Source: Arthrinium phaeospermum (Eukaryota > Ascomycota > Sordariomycetes > Amphisphaeriales > Apiosporaceae). From it: DNA of 64,000 nt. Both the position numbers and the translations under genes were made by a program. The DNA lies in contig QYRS01000002.1 of assembly GCA_006503535.1 (NCBI GenBank), forward strand, positions 5,084,001-5,148,000, read 5' to 3'. Below are positions 31,948 through 44,072 of this stretch, one piece after another; within the stretch, counting starts at the first letter, position 1, and each line of letters begins with the position of its first letter. The notes beneath the pieces were generated by a model. It searched no databases. It had not been told where the DNA came from and was given only the letters and a program-made list of their open reading frames with translations.

Positions 31948-32460
31948 TATTTGTAATTCAGGACAATGCTTTCTAATACTATCTACTTACATAGCTTTGC
32001 ACATCTTGATCTACTGAGAAATTTCATTCCTCATGTTTGCTGGCTACTTTATGGCTGCTGGGCTAACAAATTGTGTCCAAGCAAGCCTCGCTAAGATAAG
32101 TTTCGTGAAAGCAGTAGCAGACTTTTTAAGAATATGTCTCGTTAAAACAAGTTGTGTCAAAGCAAGTTGTGTTAAAGTGAGCAGCAAATCTCAGGCTTGC
32201 GATACATATAGCAGCTTGTAGAAGGGGTCCAGGCAATAGGGCCCGTGCGTTAACACCATCTCAAGCTCCAATATTGCGGGCGGGAAGGACCCTCAGGCTT
32301 TCTAATCGGACCTAGAATTTCGCAGCACAAATCATCACAGCCGTGCTTCATAATCAGCCCATTGAGCCACCGCAATGGCGCTGACGTGTCTCCGATCCCT
32401 TTCCATCTCTTCTCCCGTTCCCTAGATTCCATCCACGACCGACTAGAACCAACCCCCACC
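31948..32460. other. Intergenic with 15-bp degenerate repeats
   Basis: It holds the 3' UTR of the transporter, a short imperfect repeat array (32100-32180) and the promoter of the pantothenate synthetase gene. Confidence 0.5.
32100..32180 (+). repeat. Degenerate 15-bp repeat units
   Basis: Four related units are visible: GTTTCGTGAAAGCAG (32100), GTCTCGTTAAAACAA (32136), GTTGTGTCAAAGCAA (32151) and GTTGTGTTAAAGTGA (32166). The last three are in direct tandem. Confidence 0.6.
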
Positions 32461-33690
32461 ATGTTTGCGCGCACAATCCGCCGTGCCGCGAGCTCGCGTG
32501 CTGCCGCTGCATCTACCACCCTTACGTCCCCCGCGGTTATGATAATACCTCGGTGCAGCAGCAGCCAACGACCCACAACGACGACGACGATAACACCGAC
32601 GATCCGAACCATGGCCTCCTCCTCCTCAGCCCGCAGCCCGAAACTCTCCTCCCGCGAGACGATCCCCTCGACCCGGATCCGCGTCCTGCGCTCCGTCGAC
32701 TCGGTCCGGGCCTGGCGCAAGCCGCACCAAGTCGACCAGCGCATCGTGGGCCTGGTCCCGACCATGGGCGCCCTGCACGAGGGCCACCTGTCGCTGATCC
32801 GGGCGGCGGCGCGCGAGAGCCACGAGGTCGTGGTGAGCCTCTACGTCAACCCGGCCCAGTTCGGCGTGCACGAGGACCTGGACTCGTACCCGCAGACCTG
32901 GGCGACCGACTGCGCCGCCCTGGCCCGGCTCGACCGCGCGCTCGCCGACGACGGCGCCAACCTCGGCCGCGTCAGCGCCGTCTTCGCGCCCGCCACGGCC
33001 GACATGTACCCCTCGGGCTTCCCGGGGCAGGCCGTCGACTCCAAGGGCAGCTTTGTTAGTATCACGCCCGTCGGCGAGGTGCTCGAGGGCGCCAGCCGGC
33101 CGACGTTTTTCAGGGGGGTCGCGACTGTCTGCATGAAGCTGTTCAATATCGTGCAGCCCGACCGCGTCTACTTTGGCCAGAAGGACGTCCAGCAGACCGT
33201 CGTCATCCGCAAGATGGTCCGCGACTTCCGCATGCCCATCGATGTCCAGATCGAGCCCACTACCCGCGAGGCGGACGGCCTGGCGCTCAGCTCTCGTAAC
33301 GTCTATCTGGGCGAGCGCCGGCGCAAGGTGGCGACGGTGCTGAATCGCGCGTTGAAGGCTGCGGAGCAGCAGTATAGCAACGGCGGCGGCGCGCTGGACC
33401 GCGAGGCTATACTGGGCGCGGCGCAAAAGGTCACGACCGATACGCTGGCCGAGCAGATGGCACTGGCGCCCCAGGACAGGGTCACGTACGAGGTGGACTA
33501 CATTTCGCTGTCGGACCCGGAGACGATGGAGGAGCTCTCGGAGGTTGATCCCAAGAAGGGCGGTATCCTGAGCGGTGCTGTCAAGATGCTGCCCGTCGAG
33601 GCGCCGCAGCCGGGTGAGGACCTGGGGCACAGCGGGGGCCCTGCGGTGCGGTTGATCGACAATATCATCCTAGAGCCGTCTTCTACGTGA
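32461..33690 (+). CDS. panC: Pantothenate synthetase (pantoate-beta-alanine ligase)
   Basis: The intronless frame of 409 aa condenses pantoate and beta-alanine with ATP to pantothenate, the precursor of CoA (family knowledge). The signature motifs are all present: VPTMGALHEGHLSLI with the HxGH-type adenylate site at residues 106-109, YVNPAQFG, RPTFFRGVATVCMKLFNIV, RVYFGQKDVQQ (the KMSKS-like region) and EADGLALSSRN. The first 50 residues are Arg/Ser/Thr/Ala-rich and could be a mitochondrial presequence. A second in-frame ATG (M51) could start a shorter cytosolic form. The fungal protein also carries a 30-aa C-terminal extension. Confidence 0.96.
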   Translation: MFARTIRRAASSRAAAASTTLTSPAVMIIPRCSSSQRPTTTTTITPTIRTMASSSSARSPKLSSRETIPSTRIRVLRSVDSVRAWRKPHQVDQRIVGLVPTMGALHEGHLSLIRAAARESHEVVVSLYVNPAQFGVHEDLDSYPQTWATDCAALARLDRALADDGANLGRVSAVFAPATADMYPSGFPGQAVDSKGSFVSITPVGEVLEGASRPTFFRGVATVCMKLFNIVQPDRVYFGQKDVQQTVVIRKMVRDFRMPIDVQIEPTTREADGLALSSRNVYLGERRRKVATVLNRALKAAEQQYSNGGGALDREAILGAAQKVTTDTLAEQMALAPQDRVTYEVDYISLSDPETMEELSEVDPKKGGILSGAVKMLPVEAPQPGEDLGHSGGPAVRLIDNIILEPSST

Positions 33691-34532
33691 GGAGACGACT
33701 GAGAACTTACGGAAGTAGACTATCGTCGTTGCGAATACCCCCTTTTATCGAAGCGCAATCTGATGGCGCCACGGTCCATCGATGAACGGCTTCTTGTATA
33801 GACTCGATACAAAACAACATCAAGCGTTTAGCATTATCAAGCTTGCCTGACTTTAGTATTCTGAAGATTGGTTGCCCAAACCAAAGATATCACAGGAGAC
33901 TCGAGCGGCAATCAAGTCAGAAAGGTTTTGTGTATTTCTGTCTCCGCACCCACATATATGGTGTATATAAAGTACAATCCATGAATGATTAATGAAAGAC
34001 AATGGTATCTTATACAAATAACAAACTTGCACTCGAATGGAGTACTTTCTAAAAGGAGTGTGATGCTGCTCTGCGAAAGAGTGTAGGTATTTCTCGGGGA
34101 AAAAAGGAATGTAATGCACGCACTCGGCAAGTCTTGCTTGAACCAACCCAACACCAACAAGCAAGCAAACAATACGCAACCAACGCCTTAGATGTCTGAC
34201 CCTTCTCCGCCCGCCATTCTTTTTCTTTTGTGCATCACCCACATACACACATATGCACAACTAGCCAGCCAGCCAGCCAGTCGACGCCCGCACGCCCGTC
34301 AATCTTCTCCATGCTGACTGGTGACCTAGAACCCATGGGTCTCCGGCCACGCACTCCCCCGCGTACTCAGATGCCGCGAGGAAGAGCGGTCCCTCCCACC
34401 GCCGTTTCTACTGCTTCCACCCCCCAGGAACCACGATGACCGCCTGCTAGCGCTCCGTCCGTGTCCCCCCAGGTGCCGCGAGGAGCGCTTCTTGTCGAGG
34501 TAGAGGCGCAGGTCGGGCACCGACCACGCGAG
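33691..34532. other. Convergent intergenic region with CAGC microsatellite
   Basis: It holds the 3' ends of pantothenate synthetase and the rhodopsin-like gene. A short (CAGC/CCAG)n run lies at 34262-34280. No gene is seen. Confidence 0.5.
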
Positions 34533-36447
34533 TCACTCGTGCGTCATGAGCCAGCTCGTCGTCTCGAGGGGTCCCTTTTTGTTGGTGCTGCTCCACTCGC
34601 TGGCGTGCCGGCCGTGCGAGGTCGAGGGCGGGGTCATGTTGGCCAGGGGTCCCTTGCGCGAGGGCGGGAGGGGGAATAGGTGCGCCATGTTTTCGACGTC
34701 GGTGCCCTGTTGCAGCAGCCGGGCGCGCTCGCGGGCGGCGAGGTAGGCGTCGGAGAAGGGTTCGTCGCTGCGGCGGGTGTCTTCTTCGTCGTCGGAGGAG
34801 AGGGAGGATAGGGTGGAAGAGGAGTCGTCGTCGAGGTAGAGGCCGCCGCCGGTGCCGCGGCTGTAGAGGAGTGAGGTGGCGTTGATGTCTTTGGTGAGGT
34901 CCTTGTTGTGGTCCTTGCTGGGGTGGTGGTACCGCTTGCGGCCCTGCGCCGAGGCGTAGGCCGAGGGGGCCGGCTGCTGAGGCTGCGGGGGCATGTTGTT
35001 CAAAGGCGGCGTCTGCAGCGTCAGGGGCGGGAAGGTCAGGGGGTCGTTGAGCTGCCACGCCGCGGGCACCGACGAGTTGACGGCCGTCGTCGCGTACGAG
35101 GACACGGTGTTCTGGTTGTAGCCCATGCGCGTCGTGGCGGCGGCGGCGCGGTGCGAATAGTGTTGAGAGGACCGCGCCGTCCCGCCGAAGATTTGGCGGC
35201 GGTGGTGGCTGCTCTCGCGCATGCTCATCGCGCTCCGGGTCGAGGGCGGGTGCTGGTTCAGGCCCGAGGGCGGCGAGGGGGGCGCCGTCGACGAGCTGCC
35301 GCTCGCGCTGCTCGAGTGGCCGTAGCCGTGGAGGCGGCGGGCGCCGCGGCCGTTGCCGCCGCGCAGGCGCGACGAGGAGGTCAGGAAGCGCGAGGTGAAG
35401 CGGAGGTACATGGGGCCCACCGTCGGCAGGCTGATGCAGAGGATGCCCGTCAGGACCTCGAAGACGCAGAGGAAGACGTTGGTGTTCAGGGAGCCGCCGG
35501 TGGGGTTGTCGATGTTGTTACTGTTGTCTTTGTTGTTGTTGAAGACGGTGGTGAGGCGGACGCAGCTGGAGACGACGACGGCCATGCCGAGGGCGAAGCA
35601 GGCCATGAGGCCGAGCTTCTCGGGCCCGCGCATCTTGATGCTCCAGACGGTGTACATGGGCAGCAGCATGATGACGAGGTCGGTGACGACGTTGGTGACG
35701 ATGAGGCTGGCGTACAGGGCCGTCTGGCTGCCGCAGCTGCCGCCCGGGACGGTGGGGTCCCAGCGGAAGGGCAGCGGGTGGCAGACGAAGGCCAGCGCCA
35801 GCGTGAAGGCCAGGGTCCAGGCGCCGACGACGCCCAGCAGCGCCTGGATCACCCGCCGCAGGCCCCCCGGGGTCTTGCCGAAGACGCGCAGGTAGAAGCA
35901 GAGGACGCTGGTCTTGAGCAGGGACAGGGCGTGCACGTAGAGCATGTCGAAGCCAAAGAGGATCTTCAGGATGAGGTTGGAGTTGGTGATGACTGCAGGC
36001 ACGCACATCGTGTTAGCATCGCTAGTCTCCAAGGAGAGATCTTTGGGGTATACTTACGCTCTTCGTAGTGTGGTGAAGATGGCACGGCATCGTAGCCCAT
36101 GCCAATTGTGCCGACTATGGACAGGTTAGTTTTGCTCGTCACTTCAGAGAGGTACTGGTGATGATACTTACAGAAACCTTGTACGCCTAGGCAAAGGATA
36201 CCCAAAATCTAACAACAGTGTTAGCACGCCGTCTGGTTCTTCTGCTCCGGGTAAGAGCTGTTGGGTGGTTCCGTACTGTAGCAACCACGATCATGCCATC
36301 GTCGATCCCGAGACCAACACCCCGTACCCGCGTCCATATACGCAGCCCCACGACGATTAAGACTAAGAATAAGATGGTGCAGTTGATGGCGAGAGGCGCC
36401 TTGACCTGTGACGCCATGGCGAGGGAGGTGACGGATTCGGAAGCCAT
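34533..36447 (-). CDS. Rhodopsin-like fungal integral membrane protein
   Basis: Exons 36447-36277, 36208-36172, 36114-36058 and 35992-34533 join in phase to 574 aa. The first half has about seven membrane helices (for example INCTILFLVLIVVGLRIW, ALLGVVGAWTLAFTLALAFVC, LYASLIVTNVVTDLVIMLLPM, LGLMACFALGMAVVVSSCV). Conserved family blocks include LSLLKTSVLCFYLRVF, NVVTDLVIMLLPMYTVW and VFEVLTGILCISLPTVGPM. This is the large fungal SAT4/rhodopsin-domain family (PF20684). There is no N-terminal CFEM cysteine domain. The 290-residue cytoplasmic tail is disordered and rich in Ser, Pro, Gln and Asn. Function in most members is unknown; receptor-like roles have been proposed. Confidence 0.9.
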
Positions 36448-39400
36448 GACTATTAGGATGATGGTGACGAAGGTGGTGATGGTAAGAACGAAGCACCAAC
36501 GGCGACGACGATGGATCCCCTCGGGCAGCTCCGTCTTGAAGAAGGTGTAGCAGGAACAAGTGAGTGTGGTTTGGTATTAATGATATACGCAAGAGTGGGT
36601 AATACGAAGAGCAAGCAAGATTAAAGAGTGTCAGATGAGGAACCGGACGAGGTCCTTAAACGAGTGTGAGTTACCAATGGCTGGTCTGGTCGTGATGGTA
36701 TTGGAGAAGAGGGTGATTAGAGACGACGGGGACTGTGCCCTTCTATAAGCAGTTCCCGGCATCGTCCTCTCTACGTCGCGCGCAACATGGAAGGAAGAAG
36801 GCTATTTCGGAGCGCGGGTACCGCACAGACTCGGGCCAGAGGACGTGACTGGCAACGCGACGAGGAGGGACAATCTCGCGGTGATGGTTAGTGGTGACGG
36901 GTAGGCGACACGACGGATGGGTGAGTCTCATAACAATAACGCGAAAAATTAAGGGACTGCTGCAGGGAGCAAATAGTCGAGGCAGGAAGGTCTCAAAGAG
37001 GGGCCCTCCTATTAGGGAATCGATGATGACGGCGGTCGAGATCGAGTGTCTGTGTGGTCCGGGTAGGTAGTCAGAGTAATAACACCGTTGGGCGTAGCTG
37101 GCGGGAGCGTATAAGCAGTCAGACACTGCCAGGGGCGTTGGCATCTGGCAAGTCTTAGAGACTAGGCCAGTATGAAAGGAGGGTGCATACTATGAAGGAC
37201 GGGTTACCGTATAGGGATCGTTGTGGGCCGGAGATTGAGGCTCACCAGGTGCCGGAAATCATGGTGGTTCAGCCAACTGCACACCAGTTCCAGATTCTCC
37301 TATACACCGCAGTGTAGCTGGATATCGTCATTCCCGGTTCTAGGCCTGAGGCCAAACGACTCTTCGCTTCTCTTCAATTGGGGTCATTGGTCGCACATAA
37401 GGCCATAATGTTGTCGTTACTTGAAAGTTCTGACTTCTCATCTATCCCGTGAGAATCTCGGCCATTGTTGAATCTCGCCAGATTGATGGATAGCATAGCA
37501 GTACGAGAAGCCATGTCGACAGATGGCTACCTCAACGACATACAGCCAAGCTCATTGCTCCGCGGTTGGTCCATTCTGCTGGAATGGCTACGGCTTTCGC
37601 ATGCAGGCTCTTTAGCATTCGTTCCTGCAGCTGCAGGTCTGATGAGCATAAAGCATGGCCTACTTGCTTTTCCCCCTTTCCCCCCTCCTCAATTCTTCGA
37701 CTTTCTCCTTTCTTTTTCTCCCTCTGCTAACCAGCAATGGCTCAGGAACAGGCACCGGAGCAAAATTTGGCGGTAATGCCAGCAGGGCAGCCGGTCCACT
37801 GCCCAGTCATCATTCATGATCGACCCCCCATCAAGTCAGGCCTCCGTTGCTTTTGCATGCAGGTCCTACCTGACAGTCCTGCCACGCTACTGCGAACAGT
37901 GATTGCTGCAGCCTCTAGCACGAGAAAGCCGCCTAATCCACCTGGAAATGAGAACATTCAAAGACTTGCCCACAGGTAATGTCCGCAGTGTCACTTCCCA
38001 AGAGAGCTGTACGATGAGGATGATGTTAAGCTTAAAGGGCTGATAAGTTGTTATCCGCAGATGCTCGTATTCTTCGTCGGAGGCTGGGCATAGTGAGACA
38101 CAACGTGGCAGCCCGTCGATCTTTCAATCTTCAACTCTGCAGACGAAAACGCCTGAGTCATCAACTGTCGCCGCGCAGATGCTCATACTTGAGAGCAATT
38201 GATCAAACAAAGAAAACGTTCTCAGGAGAGCACGCACCAAATTCATTCGGGACTCCATGATGTATACGACTGGACCAGAGAGATAGATACAGCATTCGGC
38301 ACGCAGACAGGCTCCCTGTAGGAAAACCGACATACCTAGTCGATCATGCACCTAATCAGCACGCCGCCGCAAAAGCAAACATGCTGTCAAAACGCACATC
38401 AAGCTGCGCCTCGGCTTGGTAGCCGAGCAGTCCATGCTGATTGGTAGGAGCACGGAGGAGTGGCACCACCAGGACTCTAGAAGGCGAAAGTGTCTTAGTC
38501 AGACAACCCAGGGGCGGTCTCATACATCCAATTCCTCTTTGGCTCAGAGAAGAGACTTATTGAACTCTTTAATGAGTCCCCAGTGCCCATCAACATCATC
38601 GATAAAGTGAAGTGGCAGAGAGAAGGAACCCCGCCGGATACGTGTGTGGTCTTGCGGCTGCAGCAATAACATGCTCCCATCATCACGGACCTCTACGTTT
38701 ACATTTACAGAACGCGACCGCGTTTTGTTTTCCAGCTGAACTACCGGGGACGACGAGAAGACTCGGCGCTCGGACGACGGCTGCTGTCGGAGATGGTATG
38801 CTCTTCCTCGCATCTTTGGCGAGAGAGTAGTCAGTAAGAGGTACGGATACAGCCTACTAACCTCATTGCATCGACATCGGGCTCGCAAATGAACAATCGT
38901 AGAGGCCGTTTCTAATCTCTTTAGAGATCTCACATCTCATCAACCCTGGATCAAGAGATGTGAAATGTCCGTTGTCTTGCTGGTCCCCTACTTGACCACA
39001 GACAAAGCGTCCAGGAGCTTCCCATGTGTTGCTGGTTGTACGCCTCGGGAGGGCTACCCCCGTCGTATCGAACGGATGCTACAAGAATCGTTCTCTGATA
39101 AACACCTAAACACATTACCAAGAGCGAACAGACGGTATAGTAGAAAAAAAAAGCCTTAAGATGATTGCCCTATTATCCGCGTGTTTGATGAGCTACTGCG
39201 TTGCTGTATACCGGTCGCTCTCTCCATTCAAGATGAAGATATTTATAACAGCAAGTCTCAGCATGGACTCGAAATTCACCAACGACACCTAAGCACAGAT
39301 TCTCCCATCTGTGCGCTGCCGTGAGTCCGTGAATAATACTCTACCTCTAAAGCTATTTAGAGTAGGTCACCCGCAACACACTTAGCCTTTGAATCCTTCC

Positions 39401-41543
39401 CATTCCTCCTCAAGTACGCCAGAGCTGCAGTTCACCTTCGTTCCAGGACCCGGACCCTATACATTCATTCGTGGGTCAGATTGACCTTGCCAGGCTGATA
39501 GGGAGTAGAAGACGGTACTCCTGTGGCCCAATGAGATAATGAATGTCACTGACCGCTGTCAAACACAACCAATTTTCGTCATCAACTCGAAGAGAATCCG
39601 CTGACAGTTGGCACCCTGTCAGTAAGCATCGCCGCCGACTTGGACCGCAAGTGCGCCAGGCAGGATATCTTTACCCGACTAAGACCGCCAAACTTGTGTC
39701 AAGTCTTTTCTTCTACCAAGGCTTCCGACATACGTCAAGCCGCCTCCCATGAGACGAACTCGACGATGCCAAGGCTGAAGGGTGGTCTGATTCATCTACC
39801 CATACTGGATACAACTGAGGATATCCCCAGAGCATTGGCAATGGCATTAATCGTTCCTCTTCGCGCTTAATACAGCAAAGACCGCCTGATCATTGTTTTC
39901 CGGGTTCTGCCAACCAAACGAGACGAGAAGGGACGTTTTGGCGACGATAACCCGCGGTGCATGATGCCGATGCCCCCGATTGTGGCACCATGGTGCGTCA
40001 AGCCGACGGCGAGATTGAATCAGAACTATCAAGGTCTTGGCTCCTAGGCGCTGGGCTACGAGAGAAGGTCGCGAATAGACTCAATCGGGGGGAGTGGTTG
40101 GCGGGTCGCTGCATAAGGAATCGGGAAAAGGGTTTGAGCAAGCTGCCATGAAGCAGCTCAGCCACAAAGGTTGTGCGAGGCCGAGGTGTGACAACTTTAA
40201 GACGTTTCCCGGACGTTTTAGCTTGATCGCAGCACGCCTTATATTCGAGCCGGACTATTAGTTCGTCCCGCAATATAAAGTAGCCATCCGGCACGATCCC
40301 AGCCAAGAAAGAGGCTGTGATGAGACGCCGAGTTGGTTTACCACTATGTACCTACTTCAATGAGTAGCCGACCTCTTGAAGCCCATGGGATCCATGGCTT
40401 TCGCTCTCTACCTAGAATTGGCTGGTTGGGTTGTTCTCACTCACTCCCTCGGCGCCATCTTGCCGGTTTGGTTACTCAGAGCAACATGGTTACGGTGTAA
40501 CCCAGTGAAATGCTATCGGCGTATTACCCGGCTACCGGCTCAGGTCAAACAAGAAGCTGGTCCCGTGAGTCGGGGTCACAGTCAGATTCCTACCAATTGG
40601 CTTCCTGCCATCTTGAGCCGAAGCATGCATATGCCAAGCCCCGCCGTGTATGAGACGGCCGCACTTCGAGACGGGTGTTTACATACAGGGGGGAGAAGGG
40701 TGTCGTTGGGGGTGGACAGAAGGTGGGAAAGAAGCAACGGAAGCCCAGCAGAAAAGCTCATCCCTGACGCAAATCATCAGTTGAATGTGTGCGCAGTGGG
40801 GGGCTCTTGGAGGTTACCTGTTTCGAGATGAGAGATTGTGCGACGTACCCCGGAATTGCCCATCTAGCTTGGCTGGGTGACGGACGGGTCTAGGGGTAGT
40901 TGGTGCTGTAGGGGACAGCTTCAAGGGAGAGGCGAGGAGGCTTAATCCTCTTAATTCTGGGGACCGCTCAAGCGCTGTAGCAAAATCAAGCTTCAATTGA
41001 CTCTACCCTGGGATACAACCTTAAAACCCACCCCCTGTCAACATTAGATACTGTTGAGTGGCTTCGGGATCATTTCTCTCGCTTAAGCAAAGGGGTTCCC
41101 TGCCCGAATGCGATTGCAGAAACTCGGTGGATCTGCTGCCGTGCATTTACCATTTAGAGGTGCAGCTCAGTGGATGCAGTGCAGCAGCGCAGCGCAGCAA
41201 GCGCGGTACCGCCAGAGGCAAGCAGCAAGCAGGTGGGGTGGGCAGGGCAGGTGCGGGCTGACCCTGCAAATGACCCTCCGACGATGACAGCACCGAAAAG
41301 TTAGGGAACTCTGCACTCTGGTCACAGAGTAATCCCCATCGTCCCAATCAAATCTGCATCTATACGAGCTCGGTTTCTCTTATAAACTTGCACATCCCAC
41401 CTTGCTGCCGCGTGCCCTTGACCAGTCTTAACTACACATTTTATTCCAATGACCGTCTTCCGGTGAAAAACAACAACAGAGAGAGCTTTGAGAGCTCCAG
41501 AAACGAACGACTGCCGCCGCTATCCGAAACCACACCAACCATC
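36448..41543. other. 5.1-kb gene-free region
   Basis: No frame longer than about 150 codons, no splice-joined coding pattern and no tRNA was found. Base composition is mixed, not AT-rich, so it does not look like a heavily mutated repeat. The final 150 bases are the promoter of the GH125 gene. Confidence 0.5.
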
Positions 41544-43480
41544 ATGACTTGGTCGCTTCGCTCGCTGGCCCCTCTGGCTCTGGCCTGCTTATTGACGGAC
41601 CAAACCGCCGCCCAACAGCAGCCACTGACCGACTTCGACCCCAATGAAGCCTGCCCCGACTACAAATCCTACTCGGCCTTCTCACAGTACGTTTGCTGCC
41701 CCTCCTTGCCTCCCTCCTACCTCTCCCTAGCTGCCGGCGCAGAAGCCCTTGCTGACACTGCCCCTCTCTCTGTCGCACAGCCGGCCCCTGAGCGAAGGCC
41801 CTCTCGCCCTGCCTTTCCAACGGCCCCATACACGATGCCGAACCTTCCACTCCGACGCCATTGAGAAAGTTATAGACGACGTTACTTCGCGCATGCAAGA
41901 CCCCGATCTTGCGCGCTTGTTCGAGAACGCCTTTCCGGTTAGTCGAACCGCGGCAGACGCTGCTTCCACCGAAGCAAGATGCGCCAAGAACATACGCTGA
42001 TTTATACTTGAACACAGTCGACGACGGACACGACAGTCAAGTTCCATACCACGGGAAAAGACGGCAAGAAAAAAAAGAAGAAGCCCAACACATACTCGCC
42101 CGACGATTCTGGGAAATGGGAGGGCCCGCAATCCTTCATCATCACAGGTATGGTTTCCTGACCTGAGGACTGCCCCTCTCCAGGTGTCTGACATGCCGAG
42201 CCCAGGTGACATTATTGCGGAATGGCTGCGAGATTCGACGAACCAGCTGTCGCCGTACCAGCCGCTGGCAAAGAAAGACCCTGCCGTCTACCAACTTATC
42301 CTAGGCGCCATCAACACACAGTCCGAGTTCGTCATCGAGTCGCCCTACTGCAACGCCTTCCAGCCGCCTCCCATCAGCGGGTTGCCCGTCAGCCATAACG
42401 GACAGGATGATAACGTCCACCCCGCTTATGAGCCCTCGGCCGTTTTTGAGTGCAAGTACGAGCTGGACTCGCTGGCTCACTTCCTGGCCCTGAGCAACGA
42501 CTTTAACGACCACACCGACTCGCGCGAATACCTGACGACGCGGTGGTTCTTGGCCCTCGAGACGGTCTTCACCGTGCTCGAGCAGCAATCGAAACCAACA
42601 TTCGACCCGGAGACGGGCCGCTACGAGAGGAACGAGTACACTTTCAGCCGCAACACAAACCAGGGCACCGAGACCCTGAACCTGAACGGCGTCGGCAACC
42701 CGCTCAACAACGGCACGGGCCTGGTGCGGTCCGCGTTCCGGCCCAGCGATGACGCGACCACGCTGGGCTTCTTCATCCCCGCCAACGCCATGATGGCGGT
42801 CGAGCTGAAGCGGGCGGCCAACATCCTGAAGGCGGCCGGCGAGTCCACGTGGGCGCGCCGCGCCGAGCGGTGGAGCCAGACCATTGCCGACGGGGTCTGG
42901 GAGCACGGAGTGGTGCACCACAAGAAGTTCGGCGACGTGTTCGCGTACGAGGTCGACGGCTACGGCTCCGCCCTCTTCATGGACGACGCGAACTACCCGT
43001 CGCTTCTGGCGCTGCCCCTGATGGGCTTCCTGAAGCGCGACGATCCGGTCTACCAGAACACCCGCAAGATGTTGCTGTCCAAGGAGTCGAACCCCTATTT
43101 CCTGACGGGTCGCGAGTTCCACGGCATCGGAGGTGAGTTCTCTTGCCCCCTTACCCCCCTTTTATAGTCGAGTATGCATGCTAATGATTTGTCTGCGCAT
43201 TATAGGCCCTCACATTGGTCTTTCGAATGCGTGGCCCATGAGCTTGCTCGTCCAGGCACAGACGTCTGACAGCGACGTCGAGATCAAGGAGTGCTTGAAC
43301 CTCGTCCTCAAGGCGAGCAAGCTGGGGCTAATCCACGAGAGCGTGGATGTAAATATGGTCAGCTCGTACACGCGGAGCTGGTTCGCGTGGGCCAACGGCG
43401 TCTTCGCCGAGACCATCTTGGACATTGCGAAGCGGAAGCCGCATTTGATTTTCAAGAACGATAAGCCTTATGAGATTTGA
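41544..43480 (+). CDS. GH125 exo-alpha-1,6-mannosidase family (Mug157-like), secreted
   Basis: Exons 41544-41686, 41781-41937, 42018-42147, 42206-43132 and 43206-43480 join to 543 aa. A signal peptide (LRSLAPLALACLLTDQTAA) precedes the mature protein. The GH125 (old DUF1237) pattern is clear: TFHSDAIEKVIDDVTSRM, DLARLFENAFP, FIITGDIIAEWLRDSTNQ with the substrate-binding Asp of WLRDS, the block ECKYELDSLAHFL, LVRSAFRPSDDATTLGFFIPANAM, DGYGSALFMDDANYPSLLALP, and the end GGPHIGLSNAWPMSLLVQA. Characterised relatives remove alpha-1,6-linked mannose (family knowledge). In yeasts the family is named after fission-yeast mug157. Confidence 0.95.
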
Positions 43481-44072
43481 CGACAAAAGACCGAGAGAGG
43501 GAAAAATGAAAGAGTAGCGTGGAAGAGAAAAGGGATGAAGAGGAAAGGGTTTTATCTCTAATAGACGTGGGCAGCCAGACACTTGCCCATGTGTTTGTGC
43601 GTGTGCGAGTGTAGCATCATCAGGGGAAAGCATTGGCCGGGTCGTTTATTGGGTGCATCATTATTATACCCCCGTTATAGCGCTCTTTTAGTATTGTTCA
43701 ATGGCGTGTTTGCATGTTTTACTGATCGGTATATGCAATTTGTCTATGGTGAACTAACTCCTTGACAGCTTCTCTGAAATGCCGTTGCCGCCCGTAACAC
43801 TGCGGCTGTGGTGTCAGTCCGAGATGTAAAAGGCAATGAAGGTATTTCCGACGCGTCTGAGGTTAAATCTCTACTATGCCTTGTCAAGGGCAGGTCGCGT
43901 CACGGGTCACATGGGTAAAGTATGGTGGTTACAACGGTAAGTTTGGGGAAATGCAACTCCACATCCCGCCGCTCCGGATTTCGGTCCCGATCTTGCATAA
44001 CGGGGTCCACCTGCAGCTTTGGGTATAAATACGCACGACAACCTACAACCTTCATCATTCCCATATCAGGCG
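43481..44072. other. Intergenic, with promoter of the aminotransferase
   Basis: 3' UTR of the GH125 gene and the promoter of the next gene, which contains a good TATA element. No gene is seen. Confidence 0.5.
44023..44030 (+). promoter_or_regulatory. TATA box of the aminotransferase gene
   Basis: TATAAATA lies 50 bases before the first in-frame ATG. This spacing supports transcription starting around 44050-44060 and translation from 44073 or a later ATG. Confidence 0.5.

Noticed and set aside
32362..32460. N-terminal extension of pantothenate synthetase
   Set aside because: The upstream frame starts at TTG; the first in-frame ATG is 32461.
34908..36068. 386-codon plus-strand frame
   Set aside because: Antisense of the rhodopsin-like gene; composition is repetitive Arg/Gly/Val/Asp as in other shadows.
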